NCBI GenBank assembly: GCA_963729695.1
Contig: CAVSOT010000004.1
Location: 248,001 to 312,000 of the forward strand
Length of the DNA stretch: 64,000 nt
Direction: 5' to 3'
Source of the DNA: PALSA-693 sp963729695
GTDB lineage: Bacteria; Actinomycetota; Acidimicrobiia; Acidimicrobiales; Palsa-688
The notes under the pieces are model-generated. The model did not search any database. It saw only the letters and a list, made by a program, of their open reading frames with translations, and was not told the DNA's origin. The position numbers were made by a program, and so were the translations under genes. Of the stretch, positions 17,571-26,564 are shown one piece after another (within the stretch, counting starts at the first letter, position 1; each line of letters starts with the position of its first letter).

Positions 17571-18725
17571 TCAGAACGTGCCGGGCGCCAGTCGCCAAAC
17601 CTGTCCGGACGTGTCGGCTCCCGGAACGCCGAGGCCGGTCGACGGAGCGATCGAGAACGTGGAGACGTACAGGTTGCCGGCTGCGTCGATGGCCAAGCCG
17701 GAGGGGACGGGCACGGCGACGTTCGTGCGTCGGGCGCCGAGGATCCGGGTGACCAGGCCGGGCACCGGTCCTCCGCTCGATGCCGTCAGCTGGCTGACGT
17801 AGATGGAGCCGTCCGAGCCGATGGCGAGCCCGTTTGGCGAGGTGAAGCCCGAGTAGGTGGCGAGGACTTTCGTCCCGTTGCTGTTCAACTCGACGACCTG
17901 TCCTTGCCCGCGTGCCAGGCTGCCCAACCCGGCCACGAAGATGTGGCCGGCCCCATCTGTGGCCAGGGCGTCAGGCACGAAGTTGCATCCTGGGAAGGCG
18001 GGGGTCGGGTCGAACCGTTTGGCGCATACGCCGGTCGTGATGTTGGGGAAGACGTGGAACAAGCTGACTGTGCCTGCCGAGTTCACCTGCAAGACGTCGT
18101 TGCCTGCCGCGTCGGCCACCAGTAGCCGGTTGGTGAGGCGTAGTACCGCGTAGGGGTCGCTCGCCACTCCTTGCCCGTCGGGGTCGTTAGCGGCTTCGTA
18201 GGCGCTGATGTTTGTCACCGCCGCAGGGCTGCCCGTCTTCAGGGTGACGCGATAGAGATTCCCCGACTGGTCGCCGAAGAAGGGAGGCAAGGCTCCGAAG
18301 AATGTCTCCTGCACGAACACGGCCTTGGAGTCGATCGACGCGGCCACGCCGTCGGATCCGGTCGCCTGCTGCCCGTTTTGGCTGGCCGCGGAGAGAAACC
18401 CGGTGGCTACCCGGTTCGGGGTCTCGTTGCTGCCCGTGGCTGGATCGCTAACTGCGCTGATCGATCCCGAAGGCCCGATGTACTGGGTGCCAAGTTCCGG
18501 CGATGAGGACTTGAACGTCCCGCCGTTGCCTGCTTCCGCGATGAAGAGCGTGCCATTTGAGCCGAGCGACAATTGCCTCGGGTTGTTGAGCCCCGAGACC
18601 AGGACGACGGGTGCAGGTGGTGTTGCAGGCGACGCCGCAGCCGGACCGACCGCAGCAAACGGAATAGCAACCGATGCCGCCCCGGCCACGGCCAAAGCGA
18701 CGCGGACTGATAGACGTCCTGGCAT
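17571..18725 (-). CDS. Secreted ScyD/ScyE-family beta-propeller protein
   Basis: 384 residues with a Sec signal peptide (ALAVAGAASVAIPFAAV, cleavage after AAAS), starting at ATG 18725 behind AGGAGAG. The mature part contains repeated NHL-like blades: LNNPRQLSLGSNGTLFIAEAG, GNLYRVTL, LLVADAAGNDVLQV, SPNGLAIGSDGSIYVS and GLAIDAAGNLYVS. This matches the ScyD/ScyE family of exported proteins, which are found near scytonemin genes in cyanobacteria and widely in actinobacteria with no known reaction. Two Cys flank the CAKRFDPTPAFPGC loop. Confidence 0.88.
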   Translation of the reverse strand: MPGRLSVRVALAVAGAASVAIPFAAVGPAAASPATPPAPVVLVSGLNNPRQLSLGSNGTLFIAEAGNGGTFKSSSPELGTQYIGPSGSISAVSDPATGSNETPNRVATGFLSAASQNGQQATGSDGVAASIDSKAVFVQETFFGALPPFFGDQSGNLYRVTLKTGSPAAVTNISAYEAANDPDGQGVASDPYAVLRLTNRLLVADAAGNDVLQVNSAGTVSLFHVFPNITTGVCAKRFDPTPAFPGCNFVPDALATDGAGHIFVAGLGSLARGQGQVVELNSNGTKVLATYSGFTSPNGLAIGSDGSIYVSQLTASSGGPVPGLVTRILGARRTNVAVPVPSGLAIDAAGNLYVSTFSIAPSTGLGVPGADTSGQVWRLAPGTF

Positions 18726-19140
18726 ACTTGCTCTCCTCTCGATGATCGCTACAACCCGGCAGCAAACCAGGTGCGAACCGCCGAAGTGGATTTACCCCTC
18801 TTGTCGCCAGGACCTTAACAGTTTGACTTTCCTACGGTCAAGGAATTCGTCCCATCAGTTTCGACTGATCCAAGGCGAGGCATTGTAGGCTCGATTCGTC
18901 GCGTTAACGCAAAGTGCTGGCGTTCGGACGCAGCGTGGCCAACGTTGGATCACCCGGCTGTTTGGAAATTCGGCTAACTGTATTGCGACATTTAGTTCGG
19001 ACCACGAATGGCGACGTATCAGAATTGAGCTCTATCTAGGGAATGGTCGTGGCGTTAATCGGCGGCTCTCGAACGTCGCGAGTGCTTCGTGAGACACAAC
19101 GTTTTCTGCCGCCACAAAACGATGGCGGCTGCCGGCCGTA
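18726..19140. other. Intergenic region, no gene seen
   Basis: Lower-GC stretch upstream of the ScyD-like gene. The only feature is a 6-bp hairpin with a TTCG tetraloop, ATCAGT-TTCG-ACTGAT (18855-18870). No conserved protein is visible on either strand. Confidence 0.5.
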
Positions 19141-19218
19141 GGGTGCGGGCCGGGGCGCGGTGGGCTGGGCGCCGGTGGGCTCGGGGCCGGTGGCGGTGGG
19201 CTGGGGCTGGTGGCGGCT
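19141..19218 (+). repeat. G-rich low-complexity tract
   Basis: About 80 bases built from GGTGGGCTGGG, GGGGCCGG and GGTGGCGG words, with at least eight runs of three or more G on the plus strand. It directly abuts the P450 remnant, at the place where the rest of that gene should be. It could form G-quadruplexes. Confidence 0.7.
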
Positions 19219-19222
19219 GCCT

Positions 19223-19510
19223 ATCCTCGCCGGGGACACCGTGGGGATGTCACGCGCCGGCGCCAACCGCGACCCGGCGGCGTTCGATACGCCCGACGAG
19301 TCCAACCTTCATCGTCGTGAGAAGGGCCACGCCGCGTTCGGTATCGGCCCGCACCGCCGCCTCGTCTCGCACCTCGCCCGGCGAGTCCTGGAACTGGCCT
19401 TGGACCGCTTCCTCCAACGCATCGGACCGTTTCGCCGCAGCGGACCCGACGCCGCCGAGGGCTACTCGCCCGGACCTCGGACGCCCCGCCGGATCGAGTT
19501 GCTCTTCTGA
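19223..19510 (+). pseudogene. Cytochrome P450 C-terminal remnant lacking the haem Cys
   Basis: The frame reads ILAGDTVGMSRAGANRDPAAFDT, then HAAFGIGPHRRLVSHLARR and LELALDRFLQRI: the last ~80 residues of a bacterial P450, from the strand before ANRDP through the haem loop and L-helix. The loop normally reads FGxGxHxCxG; here the Cys position is Arg (GPHRRLVSHLAR), so it cannot bind haem through thiolate. The preceding ~320 residues are absent and replaced by G-rich sequence. A clear dead fragment. The 19511-19906 stretch after it holds no gene I can support. Confidence 0.7.
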
Positions 19511-19906
19511 TCCAACCCATCGACAGGCCGTCGACTAAGCGTCTTTTGGTCGACGTCGAGCACGTGGCCCAGACCTGAGCGCCAACCCGACGGCCACAGG
19601 CAGTGGCGCTGGTTTTCGCCCTCTTCGCCGGGGTTGGAGCCCTCGTCGAAGGGCAGGCATCCGCCCGCTTCCCGGCACCGCCAGTGGATGGCCGACAGCT
19701 CACCCGCCGCGCATCCATCATATGCCCGGCTAGTCTTGGCCCTTGTTCACGCGAATCCGGGACGCCGTTCGTGACCACCGGATCGCGGAATATGCGGAAT
19801 ACGCGCACCCCGAGCCGACGGGCATGAGTCGCGAGTTGCGACGAGGCCTTCGAAATCACCTTTCCAATAGCGTTTCGCGGCGCCCGGGCGGCGGGAAGGG
19901 GGGGCG

Positions 19907-20938
19907 GTGAGCGAAGCCGCACGTCAGCCCGAACCGGAGCCTTCTTCGCCGGCCCTATCCCCGGGTTTCAAGTCGACGGCAGCGGACCGGGACCCGGCCG
20001 CAGCGCCGCCGGCCGGAACGCGCCACCCCTCCAGACCTTCAGCGCCGCAAGTGGTGGCGCGGACCTGGCACAAGCTGTTCGAAGACCGAATCCTCGGCAT
20101 GGCCGCCGAAGCCGGCTTCTGGGCGATCGTGTCGCTGCCGTCGTTGCTCCTTACCCTCCTAGGCGCGGTTGGGTACCTGCGTGGTGTGCTTGGCGACGGC
20201 GACGTCAACCGAATCCGGGATGCGGTGCTGCGAGCCGCCCGTGATGTGCTGACACCCAGCACCGTCAACACGGATGTGGCACCGCTGGTCAACCAGGTGC
20301 TCGCCCGGGGCCACCTGGACGTGATATCCGTCGGGTTCGTCATTTCCTTTTGGTCGGGCTCGACAGCGATGAGTGATTACGTCAACACCATCACGGTGGC
20401 CTATGGCATGCGGGGGTTGCGAAGCGCCTGGCGCAGCCGCCTGGTGGCCACTGGTCTGTACGTATGCTTCCTTGTCGTGGGGGTGGTGCTGTTGCCCGCA
20501 TTGACGCTCGGTCCCGGTTTCCTCTCCAGCCTGGCCCCTGATCAGATCGCCGATGAAGTCTCCACGGTGGTGCACGTCCTGTACTGGCCGGTGGTGGGGC
20601 TGCTGTCGATTCTGCTGCTGACCACCCTGTACCGGATGTCGCTGCCAGTGGCGGTTCGCTGGCGGCGAGGACTGCCCGGTGCGGCGTTGGCCATGGGTCT
20701 GTGGCTGCTGTTCAGTTTCGGCGTGCGGGCCTATCTGACCTCCAGCTTCCGATCCCGTTCTGCCTACGGGTCGCTCGGCGCACCCATCGCCGCCCTCCTT
20801 TTCTTCTATGTCACCGCTCTGGCCGTGCTGGTCGGCGCCGAGCTCAACTCTGCCATCGACTACCTCTCGCCGGTGCCGACGACGACCGCGGGCCGCGAAC
20901 GGGCCCGACTCCAAGCCGAACACGACCAGAAAGAGTAA
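19907..20938 (+). CDS. YihY/BrkB-family membrane protein (copy 2)
   Basis: 343 residues starting at GTG 19907. A ~50-residue Pro-rich cytosolic N-terminus precedes about six membrane helices, including GMAAEAGFWAIVSLPSLLLT, VISFWSGSTAMSDYVNTIT and the conserved end SLGAPIAALLFFYVTALAVL followed by VGAELNSAI. It is only distantly similar to copy 1 at 15366. It converges on gmd, with 133 bp between the stops. Confidence 0.9.
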   Translation: MSEAARQPEPEPSSPALSPGFKSTAADRDPAAAPPAGTRHPSRPSAPQVVARTWHKLFEDRILGMAAEAGFWAIVSLPSLLLTLLGAVGYLRGVLGDGDVNRIRDAVLRAARDVLTPSTVNTDVAPLVNQVLARGHLDVISVGFVISFWSGSTAMSDYVNTITVAYGMRGLRSAWRSRLVATGLYVCFLVVGVVLLPALTLGPGFLSSLAPDQIADEVSTVVHVLYWPVVGLLSILLLTTLYRMSLPVAVRWRRGLPGAALAMGLWLLFSFGVRAYLTSSFRSRSAYGSLGAPIAALLFFYVTALAVLVGAELNSAIDYLSPVPTTTAGRERARLQAEHDQKE

Positions 20939-21071
20939 GGGGTCAGCGTCAAATCCTGCCGGCGGGTAACGATCACCGGTGAGCGTGGTGGTGGGAGTCA
21001 CTCTCGGCCATCTGCAGGTCCGAGTGACCCAGTGTGAAGGGGGAGTCAGGCCCCCGACGAGCTGTCTGGGG

Positions 21072-22058
21072 CTACGCCAGATTGGCGCGGGCTCGTTCTT
21101 GTTCGACGTCGTGGCGGACCATCTCTTCGAGCAGGTCGGGGAACTCGGTCTTCGGCTCCCAGCCCAAGGCGGTGCGGGCGTGAGAGGAGTCGCCGACGAG
21201 TTGGTCGACTTCGGCGGGTCGGCGGAAGCGGTCGTCGGTGGCGACATAGCCGGTCCAGTCGTCGATGCCGACGGTGTGGAAGGCGATATCGAGGACTTGG
21301 CGGATGGCCCACGTCCGGCCGGTGGCGATGACGAAGTCACCAGGCTGGTCCTGTTGCAGCATCGTCCACATAGCTTCCACGTAGTCGCCGGCGTACCCGA
21401 AGTCTCTTGAGGTGTCGATGTTGCCCAAGGTGAGCATGTCCTGCAGGCCCAGCGAGATGCGGGCGACGGCGTTGGTGATCTTGCGCTCGACGAACTCGAT
21501 GCCCCGGCGGGGGCTGGTGTGGTTGAACAGGATGCCGTTGGAGGCGTGAATGCCGTATGCCTCCCGATAGTTGACGGTGGTGTAGTAGCCGAACACCTTG
21601 GCGGTCCCATACGGCGAGCGGGGATGGAACGGGGTGCTTTCGCGCTGGGGGCGCTCGTCTACTTTCCCGAACATCTCCGAGGTGGCGGCCTGGTAGAAGC
21701 GGATCCGATTGTCCCTGCCGCCCACGATGCGGATCGCCTCGAGCATGCGAAGGACTCCGGTCCCGCTGACATCGGCGGTGAGCTCGGGCTGGCTGAAGGA
21801 CAGCTTGACGAAGCTGACCGCTCCCAGGTTGTAGACCTCGTCGGGCTGTACCTGTTCGACCGCGGCGATGAGCGAGCTGAGATCGGTGAGATCACCGGAG
21901 AGCAACTCCACCTCGGGGATCTCGTCCTGGACGATCACGGCCTTCGGGTTGTTCTGGCCTCGGATGAGTCCGTGGACCTGGTATCCCTTGCCGATCAGCA
22001 GCTCAGCCAGGTAACGGCCATCCTGGCCGGTGATCCCGGTGATAAGGGCGCGGGGCAT
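21072..22058 (-). CDS. gmd: GDP-mannose 4,6-dehydratase
   Basis: Converts GDP-mannose to GDP-4-keto-6-deoxymannose, precursor of GDP-fucose, rhamnose and perosamine for surface glycans. 328 residues (family ~320-370): GITGQDGRYLAELL (NADP loop), YNLGAVSFV, the catalytic Thr in AATSEMFGKV, Tyr/Lys in SPYGTAKVFGYY, FNHTSPRRG, GNIDTSRDFGYAGDYVEAMW. ATG 22058 has a strong AAGGAGG ribosome site (22063-22069). Oddly, no stop codon separates it from the upstream sigma-factor gene in the same frame, so a fused protein can also be made. No sugar epimerase or transferase is adjacent. Confidence 0.9.
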   Translation of the reverse strand: MPRALITGITGQDGRYLAELLIGKGYQVHGLIRGQNNPKAVIVQDEIPEVELLSGDLTDLSSLIAAVEQVQPDEVYNLGAVSFVKLSFSQPELTADVSGTGVLRMLEAIRIVGGRDNRIRFYQAATSEMFGKVDERPQRESTPFHPRSPYGTAKVFGYYTTVNYREAYGIHASNGILFNHTSPRRGIEFVERKITNAVARISLGLQDMLTLGNIDTSRDFGYAGDYVEAMWTMLQQDQPGDFVIATGRTWAIRQVLDIAFHTVGIDDWTGYVATDDRFRRPAEVDQLVGDSSHARTALGWEPKTEFPDLLEEMVRHDVEQERARANLA

Positions 22059-22646
22059 AGATCCTCCTTGGGGCTGTCGCTCCGGCTGCCCCGCAGTGAC
22101 GTGGACGGCCCGAGTCGGCTCGGGGGCGGTCAACGGCGGCGGGGCCTGGAACAGGTGGCGAAAACGGGAGCGGGCCCGTCGATAACGCAACTCCAACGCG
22201 TTCGGGGAGCACCCCAAGACGGTCGCTGCTTCTGCGTGGCTGTATCCCTCCCAGGCCACTAAACGGAGCACCGCTTGCTCAGCGGGACGCAACTGCGCAA
22301 CCGTTCGGTCCACCCGGGCCTGCAGCTCGACGAAGCTGGCCGACAAGGGAGGGACAGGTCGACCCTCTTGGGCGAGGCGCTGCTGGAGGCGTTGGCGGCG
22401 GAGGCTGGCCCGGCGATGTTCGGCCACCGCCCGCCGGGCCACCCCGAAGACCCACAATCGGTCCTCAGGCGCCAGCGGGATGTCACGGAAACGGCGCCAG
22501 GCCACCATGAACACCTGAGCCAGCACATCCTCGGCGTCCGCCACACCCACCCGCCGGCGTACATAGTCCAGCACCGGCATGGCATGAGACGAGTAGAAGT
22601 CCTCGAAGGTGCCGTCGAGATGATCTCGGTGAGTCGAAGGGCTCAC
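22059..22646 (-). CDS. ECF-type RNA polymerase sigma factor, reading in frame into gmd
   Basis: Region 2 (FEDFYSSHAMPVLDYV, DAEDVLAQVFMVAWRR, WVFGVARRAVAEHRR) and region 4 (LRPAEQAVLRLVAWEGYSHA, AATVLGCSPNALELRYRRAR) of an ECF sigma-70 factor are complete. GTG 22646 (VSPSTHRDHLDGTFEDFY) is the most likely start, though it lacks a strong ribosome site. After region 4 a ~30-residue Pro-rich tail (PPPLTAPEPTRAVH) runs into gmd without a stop, so the coding frame continues to 21072; the end given here is only the point where gmd's own start lies. No anti-sigma gene is adjacent. Confidence 0.82.
22063..22069 (-). promoter_or_regulatory. Internal ribosome binding site for gmd
   Basis: AAGGAGG on the minus strand, four bases before ATG 22058, inside the uninterrupted sigma-gmd frame. 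It implies that gmd is also, perhaps mainly, translated as a separate protein. Confidence 0.75.
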
Positions 22647-22779
22647 AGATTCGTCACCGCTGGTGCCGATCCCACGAACCCTACATGGCCGGATTCCGCC
22701 CAGATCCGTCAGGCGCCATCCTGGACGAGTAGAGCAGGGGGAGATGGCGGCGTCTGCTTCTCGACGCGGAGCCGGGCCC

Positions 22780-23016
22780 CTAGTCCTCGAGCAGTACGAG
22801 GATCTCGCCGATCGGGACGGTTTCACCCGCCGGAGCGACGATCTGGGCCACCGTCCCGGCCATTGGTGCCGGCAGTACGGTTTCGACCTTGTCCGTCTCC
22901 ACCGCCACCAGGTCCTGTCCCTCCGTGACCGCGTCGCCTTCCGAAACGAGCCACTCCTGCACCGTCGCCTCGAGGATGTTCATCCCTAGGTTGGGCAGCC
23001 GCACCTCTCTGGCCAT
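22780..23016 (-). CDS. Stand-alone lipoyl (biotinyl/lipoyl) domain protein
   Basis: 78 residues forming a single lipoyl domain: VRLPNLGMNILEATVQEWLV, the lipoylated Lys in VETDKVETVLPAPMAG, and a GEILVLLED end. In 2-oxoacid dehydrogenase complexes this domain is the N-terminus of E2 and carries the acyl group from E1. Here it ends without the subunit-binding or acyltransferase domain. It follows the E1 beta gene by 4 bp, so it is the third gene of the operon. E2 catalytic and E3 genes must be elsewhere, or this is a mobile carrier as in some acetoin-type systems. Confidence 0.88.
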   Translation of the reverse strand: MAREVRLPNLGMNILEATVQEWLVSEGDAVTEGQDLVAVETDKVETVLPAPMAGTVAQIVAPAGETVPIGEILVLLED

Positions 23017-23020
23017 CCCC

Positions 23021-23995
23021 TTACCTCGCGGTCACAGTTGCGACGACGTCGCGGACAGCCCGTTCCAGATCGGCCGCCTGAGGGACCACGGCGTCATGGA
23101 GCGCCATGTTGTAGGGAATGTGCACGTCCGGATTAGCAAGGATCCTGGGCGGGACCTGAAACACTGCGCCTCGGGTGGCCAGTCGCGACACGATCTCCGA
23201 GGCGACCGAACAGCTCTGCCGGGCCTCATCCATCACGATCAGACGGCCTGTCTTCTCCACCGAGTTGGCGATCGTGTCAACATCCAAGGGGTAGAGGGTG
23301 CGCGGATCGATCACTTCGACCGAGATTGCGTCCTTGGCCACGGCCTCGGCGGCAGCCAACGCCTGACGAACCATAAGACCAATGGCGACGACGGTCACGT
23401 CCGTGCCTTCCCTGCGAACAGCAGCCTCACCCAGGGTGACCACATAATCCCCGTCGGGTACTTCGTCCCTGACGCCGCCGAGATACGCATGGATCAGTAC
23501 CAAGACGGGGTTCGGATCTCGAATAGCCGCTTTGAGAAGGCCTTTGGCATCCTTGGGCGTCGTCGGCACGACCACCTTTATGCCACCACCGTTGATCACC
23601 TGGGCGTAAGGGGCATCGGAGTGTTGTCCAGCGGCCGGGGCCCCGAACGTGGCCAGAATGGTGAGGGGCATGTCGACGTCTCCCCCCATCATGTAGCGAA
23701 ACTTGTTGGCGTTGTTCATCAACTGGTCCATAGCGCGGAATATGAAATTGGCATTCTGAAGATCGACGATCGGGCGCATGCCGACGGCGGCTGCCCCTAC
23801 GCCGAGCCCCAGAAACGTGTCTTCACAGATCGGGGTGTCGCGGACCCGCTCAGCGCCGAACGCCTCGACCAAACCGTCGGTACGGCCAAAGAACCCGGGT
23901 TGGATGTCCTCACCCACTATGAAGACTTCCGGATCCCGAGCCATCTCCTCGTGCAGCGCGGCCGTGAGCGCTGCCGTGAAATAGATCCTCGCCAC
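23021..23995 (-). CDS. 2-oxoacid dehydrogenase E1 beta subunit
   Basis: 324 residues of the transketolase-like E1 beta of pyruvate/branched-chain/acetoin dehydrogenases. Visible: GEDIQPGFFGRTDGLVEAFG, TPICEDTFLGLGVGAA with the conserved ThDP-contacting Glu, DLQNANFIFRAMDQLMNNANK, SDAPYAQV and the C-terminal DPRTLYPLD. GTG 23995 overlaps the TAG of the E1 alpha gene by one base (TAGTG), so the two subunits are translationally coupled. Substrate class is not certain; sequence style suits acetoin/pyruvate type. Confidence 0.92.
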   Translation of the reverse strand: MARIYFTAALTAALHEEMARDPEVFIVGEDIQPGFFGRTDGLVEAFGAERVRDTPICEDTFLGLGVGAAAVGMRPIVDLQNANFIFRAMDQLMNNANKFRYMMGGDVDMPLTILATFGAPAAGQHSDAPYAQVINGGGIKVVVPTTPKDAKGLLKAAIRDPNPVLVLIHAYLGGVRDEVPDGDYVVTLGEAAVRREGTDVTVVAIGLMVRQALAAAEAVAKDAISVEVIDPRTLYPLDVDTIANSVEKTGRLIVMDEARQSCSVASEIVSRLATRGAVFQVPPRILANPDVHIPYNMALHDAVVPQAADLERAVRDVVATVTAR

Positions 23996-24997
23996 TACGA
24001 CCTCTCCTTCGCCACGACATCCGAGAACACCCCGGTAAACGCTGACTCGACTGCCGGTTCCGGACTTTGCTGAGCGAACTCCACGGCCGCTTCGACGTCG
24101 GCTCGGATCTGGCTGTCCAGGGCCTCCAGCTGCGACTCAGACACTCCCGCGCCGACGAGTCGATCCCACTGCCGCGTGATCGGATCCTTGTCTCGCTCCG
24201 TCCACGATTCGATCTCCCCTTCTCGGCGCAGCGTCGCAAACCGCTCGAGTCCTTCGGCATGCTCTCGAATCCGGTAGGTGTGCGCTTCGATGAGAGTCGG
24301 GCCCTCGCCTCGGCGCGCCCTCTCCACCGCGGCCCCGGCGACTTCGTACACGGCGACCACATCGTTGCCGTCCACGCTCTCCCCCGGAGTGCCGTAGCCC
24401 GCAGCGCGCTCGACAGACCGTTCCGAGTGCAGTTGTCGCCTCAGTTCTCGTCAGCTGGGCCCATCCGTTGTTTTCACAGACGAAGACGACGGGCAACTTC
24501 CAGACGGCGGCGACATTCATTGACTCATGGAACGTACCGGTGTTTGATGCCCCATCGCCAAAGAAGGAAACGCTGACCTGGTCCGTGCCGCGCAGCTTTG
24601 CGGCCAGTCCCGCCCCGCAAGCGATTGGAATCCCAGCACCCACGATCCCGTTGGCGCCGATAATCCCCAGGGACAGGTCTGCCATATGCATCGAGCCGCC
24701 CTTCCCACGGCAGTATCCAGTTTCTTTGCCGAACAGTTCCGCCATACATCGTCGAAGATCGCCGCCTTTGCCGATAACATGCCCGTGACCCCGGTGGGTT
24801 GAACTGACATAATCGGTATCCTTCAGGGCGGCGCATACTCCTGACGCCACCGCTTCCTGGCCGACATACAGGTGACTCACGAACCCCTGGCCCGAAGCGG
24901 CGATCGCCGCAACGCGTTCCTCGAACCTCCTTATTCTCAACATCCGGGCCAAGAGATCGAGTCCAACGTCCTGCTTCTCATCCGTGGATACTGACAT
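23995..24997 (-). CDS. 2-oxoacid dehydrogenase E1 alpha subunit (one-base frame break)
   Basis: Start ATG 24997 (MSVSTDEKQDVG) with GAGGAG nine bases upstream. The first frame carries RIRRFEERV, HLYVGQEAVASG, the THRGHGHVI ThDP contact, CRGKGGSMHMAD, the GDGASNTGTFHESMN metal/ThDP motif, and CENNGWAQ. Near 24436 one extra base shifts the frame; the protein resumes as SVERAAGYGTPGESVDGND and runs to TAG 23995. Without the extra A the reading is continuous (TEAQLHSERS). ~333 residues, normal length. Either an assembly error or a recent knock-out of an otherwise intact operon. Confidence 0.85.
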
Positions 24998-25377
24998 TCT
25001 TCGTTCTCCTCGTCGGTCGTTCCTCACCGTACTTGGCCGGCGAAGGCAGCGTAGCGCTACCGGATCTAGACCGCGAGCCCCTCGATCACGCACCCGTCGC
25101 CACCCACGAGCAAGCACCGCCGGATGGTCGAGCGCCGCTCGGTAGGCGACGTAGACCCTCGTCGTGGCCGGCGATCGCAATCGGTCATGACCGAGCCGCC
25201 TCATCAGGGTGACGATATCGGCACCCATCGCTCTTTTCGGCGCCTGCGCATGGTCTGGACGAGTAGGGGGAGCATTCGAGGTCCCGTGGTCGGGCAGAGC
25301 AGGCACGCCACGGAGTAGCCCGCATCAACCAGCCTGGGCGCCTTAGCGGAACCGCTAGAAACGCTGGATCACGGTAT
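24998..25377. other. Intergenic region upstream of the E1 operon
   Basis: About 380 bp with no supportable gene. The minus-strand frame that continues upstream from E1 alpha has a segment (VTLMRRLGHDRLRSPATTRV) faintly like a tyrosine-recombinase C-terminus, but spacing between the His and Thr-Thr is wrong and no other recombinase residue is visible. Confidence 0.4.
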
Positions 25378-25875
25378 TCAGGCCACTCGCTTCAACGTTT
25401 TCCGGGCCGCCTTGCGGGTCGCTTTTGGTGAGGCAGTCTTGGCCTTGCGTTGAAGTTTCTGCATAGCGTCGCCGATTTCGGCCAGGCGGGCGCGACCCAG
25501 GCTTTTCCGCACCGGGGGGAAGATGTCCAGCTGCTCGCGTTCGACGTGCTGTCGTACCGCTTGGATGAGCACCGCAACTTTCGGGGCGAATTGCACGTCG
25601 GTGGGCGACGTCTTGGCGAGCTCCTTGAGCAGCAGCTTGACGACATGGTGCTCTTCGAGGCCTTCGAGGATCACAAAATTGACGTCAGGAAGTGCTTGAC
25701 GGACCAGTGGGTAGAAGAGATTCTCTTCCAGGGTGGTATGCATTTTCAGCTCGGCGGCCATCCGGTCCACGATCCGACCCCGGGTCTTCTTGGCCCGGCC
25801 TCCGGTGCGCTCGAAGCTCGAAAAGAGCCTCTCGATGCGCCGATGGTCGTTCCTCAGGAGAGTGATCGCGTCCAT
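25378..25875 (-). CDS. Hemerythrin HHE-domain protein with Lys-rich tail
   Basis: 165 residues. The four-helix HHE bundle has the iron-ligand pattern: LLRNDHRRIERLF, MHTTLEENLFYPLV, GLEEHHVVKLLL and RQHVEREQLDIFP. Such proteins bind a di-iron site and oxygen, NO or peroxide. The last ~25 residues are a basic, Ala/Lys-rich tail (SPKATRKAARKTLKRVA) resembling those that bind nucleic acid. It stands alone between the E1 operon and a plus-strand SnoaL gene. Confidence 0.9.
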   Translation of the reverse strand: MDAITLLRNDHRRIERLFSSFERTGGRAKKTRGRIVDRMAAELKMHTTLEENLFYPLVRQALPDVNFVILEGLEEHHVVKLLLKELAKTSPTDVQFAPKVAVLIQAVRQHVEREQLDIFPPVRKSLGRARLAEIGDAMQKLQRKAKTASPKATRKAARKTLKRVA

Positions 25876-26063
25876 ACCGTTCCTTGTACCCGCGTCGACC
25901 CCGGCTAATCCTCCGGAAGGCCAACTCGGCGATCTTCCGGTGAACTACCCGCCAGTAACGGGGGTGAAACTGTCAGCGGTAGGGTCAGACACGAAGGCCA
26001 CGTCCGTCAGCCCGGCCGACGGGGGCTAGTCAACGTAATGGACGCAGAGAGGACGAGTCGCCT

Positions 26064-26523
26064 GTGAACACTTTGGAAGAGAGGCTGCAAGCGGTCGAGG
26101 ACATGCTCGCCGTACAGCAACTGATGGCGTTCTACCACAATGCGGTTGACGGGTGGGATGAGCGAGGCACCCACAAGGATCCCGAGGCCATTGCTGCTCT
26201 GTTTACCGAGGATGGTGTCTGGGATGTGACAGCCCGAGAACCGGCTCCGACCGGGAGAGCCGAGGTTGCTCAACTGGCCAAAGATCTCCAGGCCGTGCCC
26301 TGGGTCATCCATACCGTCGTCAACCCGATCGTGTCGCCCGACGGAGACGAAGCCACCGGGGAGTTCAAAGGAATTCTCCAGGGTGGCGCGCACTCCCGGA
26401 GCGCCGCTGGAGTGGTCGATAGGACGCTATCGGCTGCGAGCCCGGCGAACCCCGGACGGATGGCGCATAGCTTCGCTCTCCTGGGAGCCGATGACCAAAC
26501 AGTACAAATACCACCCGGATTGA
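26064..26523 (+). CDS. SnoaL-like/NTF2-fold protein (one-base frame break)
   Basis: Starts at GTG 26064 (NTLEERLQAVEDMLAVQQLM). Residues 1-~110 have the SnoaL_4 pattern: YHNAVDG, IAALFTEDGVWDV, GRAEVAQLA, IHTVVNPIV. Near 26385-26400 the frame shifts by one base; the C-terminal strands RYRLRARRTPDGWRIASLSW and the KQYKYHPD end (stop 26523) lie in the next frame. The joined ~152 residues match a normal SnoaL-like cyclase/dehydratase/isomerase. Neighbouring oxidoreductases suggest a role in catabolism of a cyclic compound. Confidence 0.75.
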
Positions 26524-26564
26524 CGCAGGAAGGTGGGGGAGTGCGTTTGTCCTGACGGCTGGTA

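Noticed and set aside
20159..21610. Minus-strand 483-residue frame
   Set aside because: Overlaps YihY and gmd in a different frame; composition is that of an antisense shadow.
25100..25240. Tyrosine-recombinase-like segment (LMRRLGHDRLRSPATT)
   Set aside because: Only one loose motif, wrong spacing to Thr-Thr, no Arg/Tyr catalytic set, no att-like repeats.
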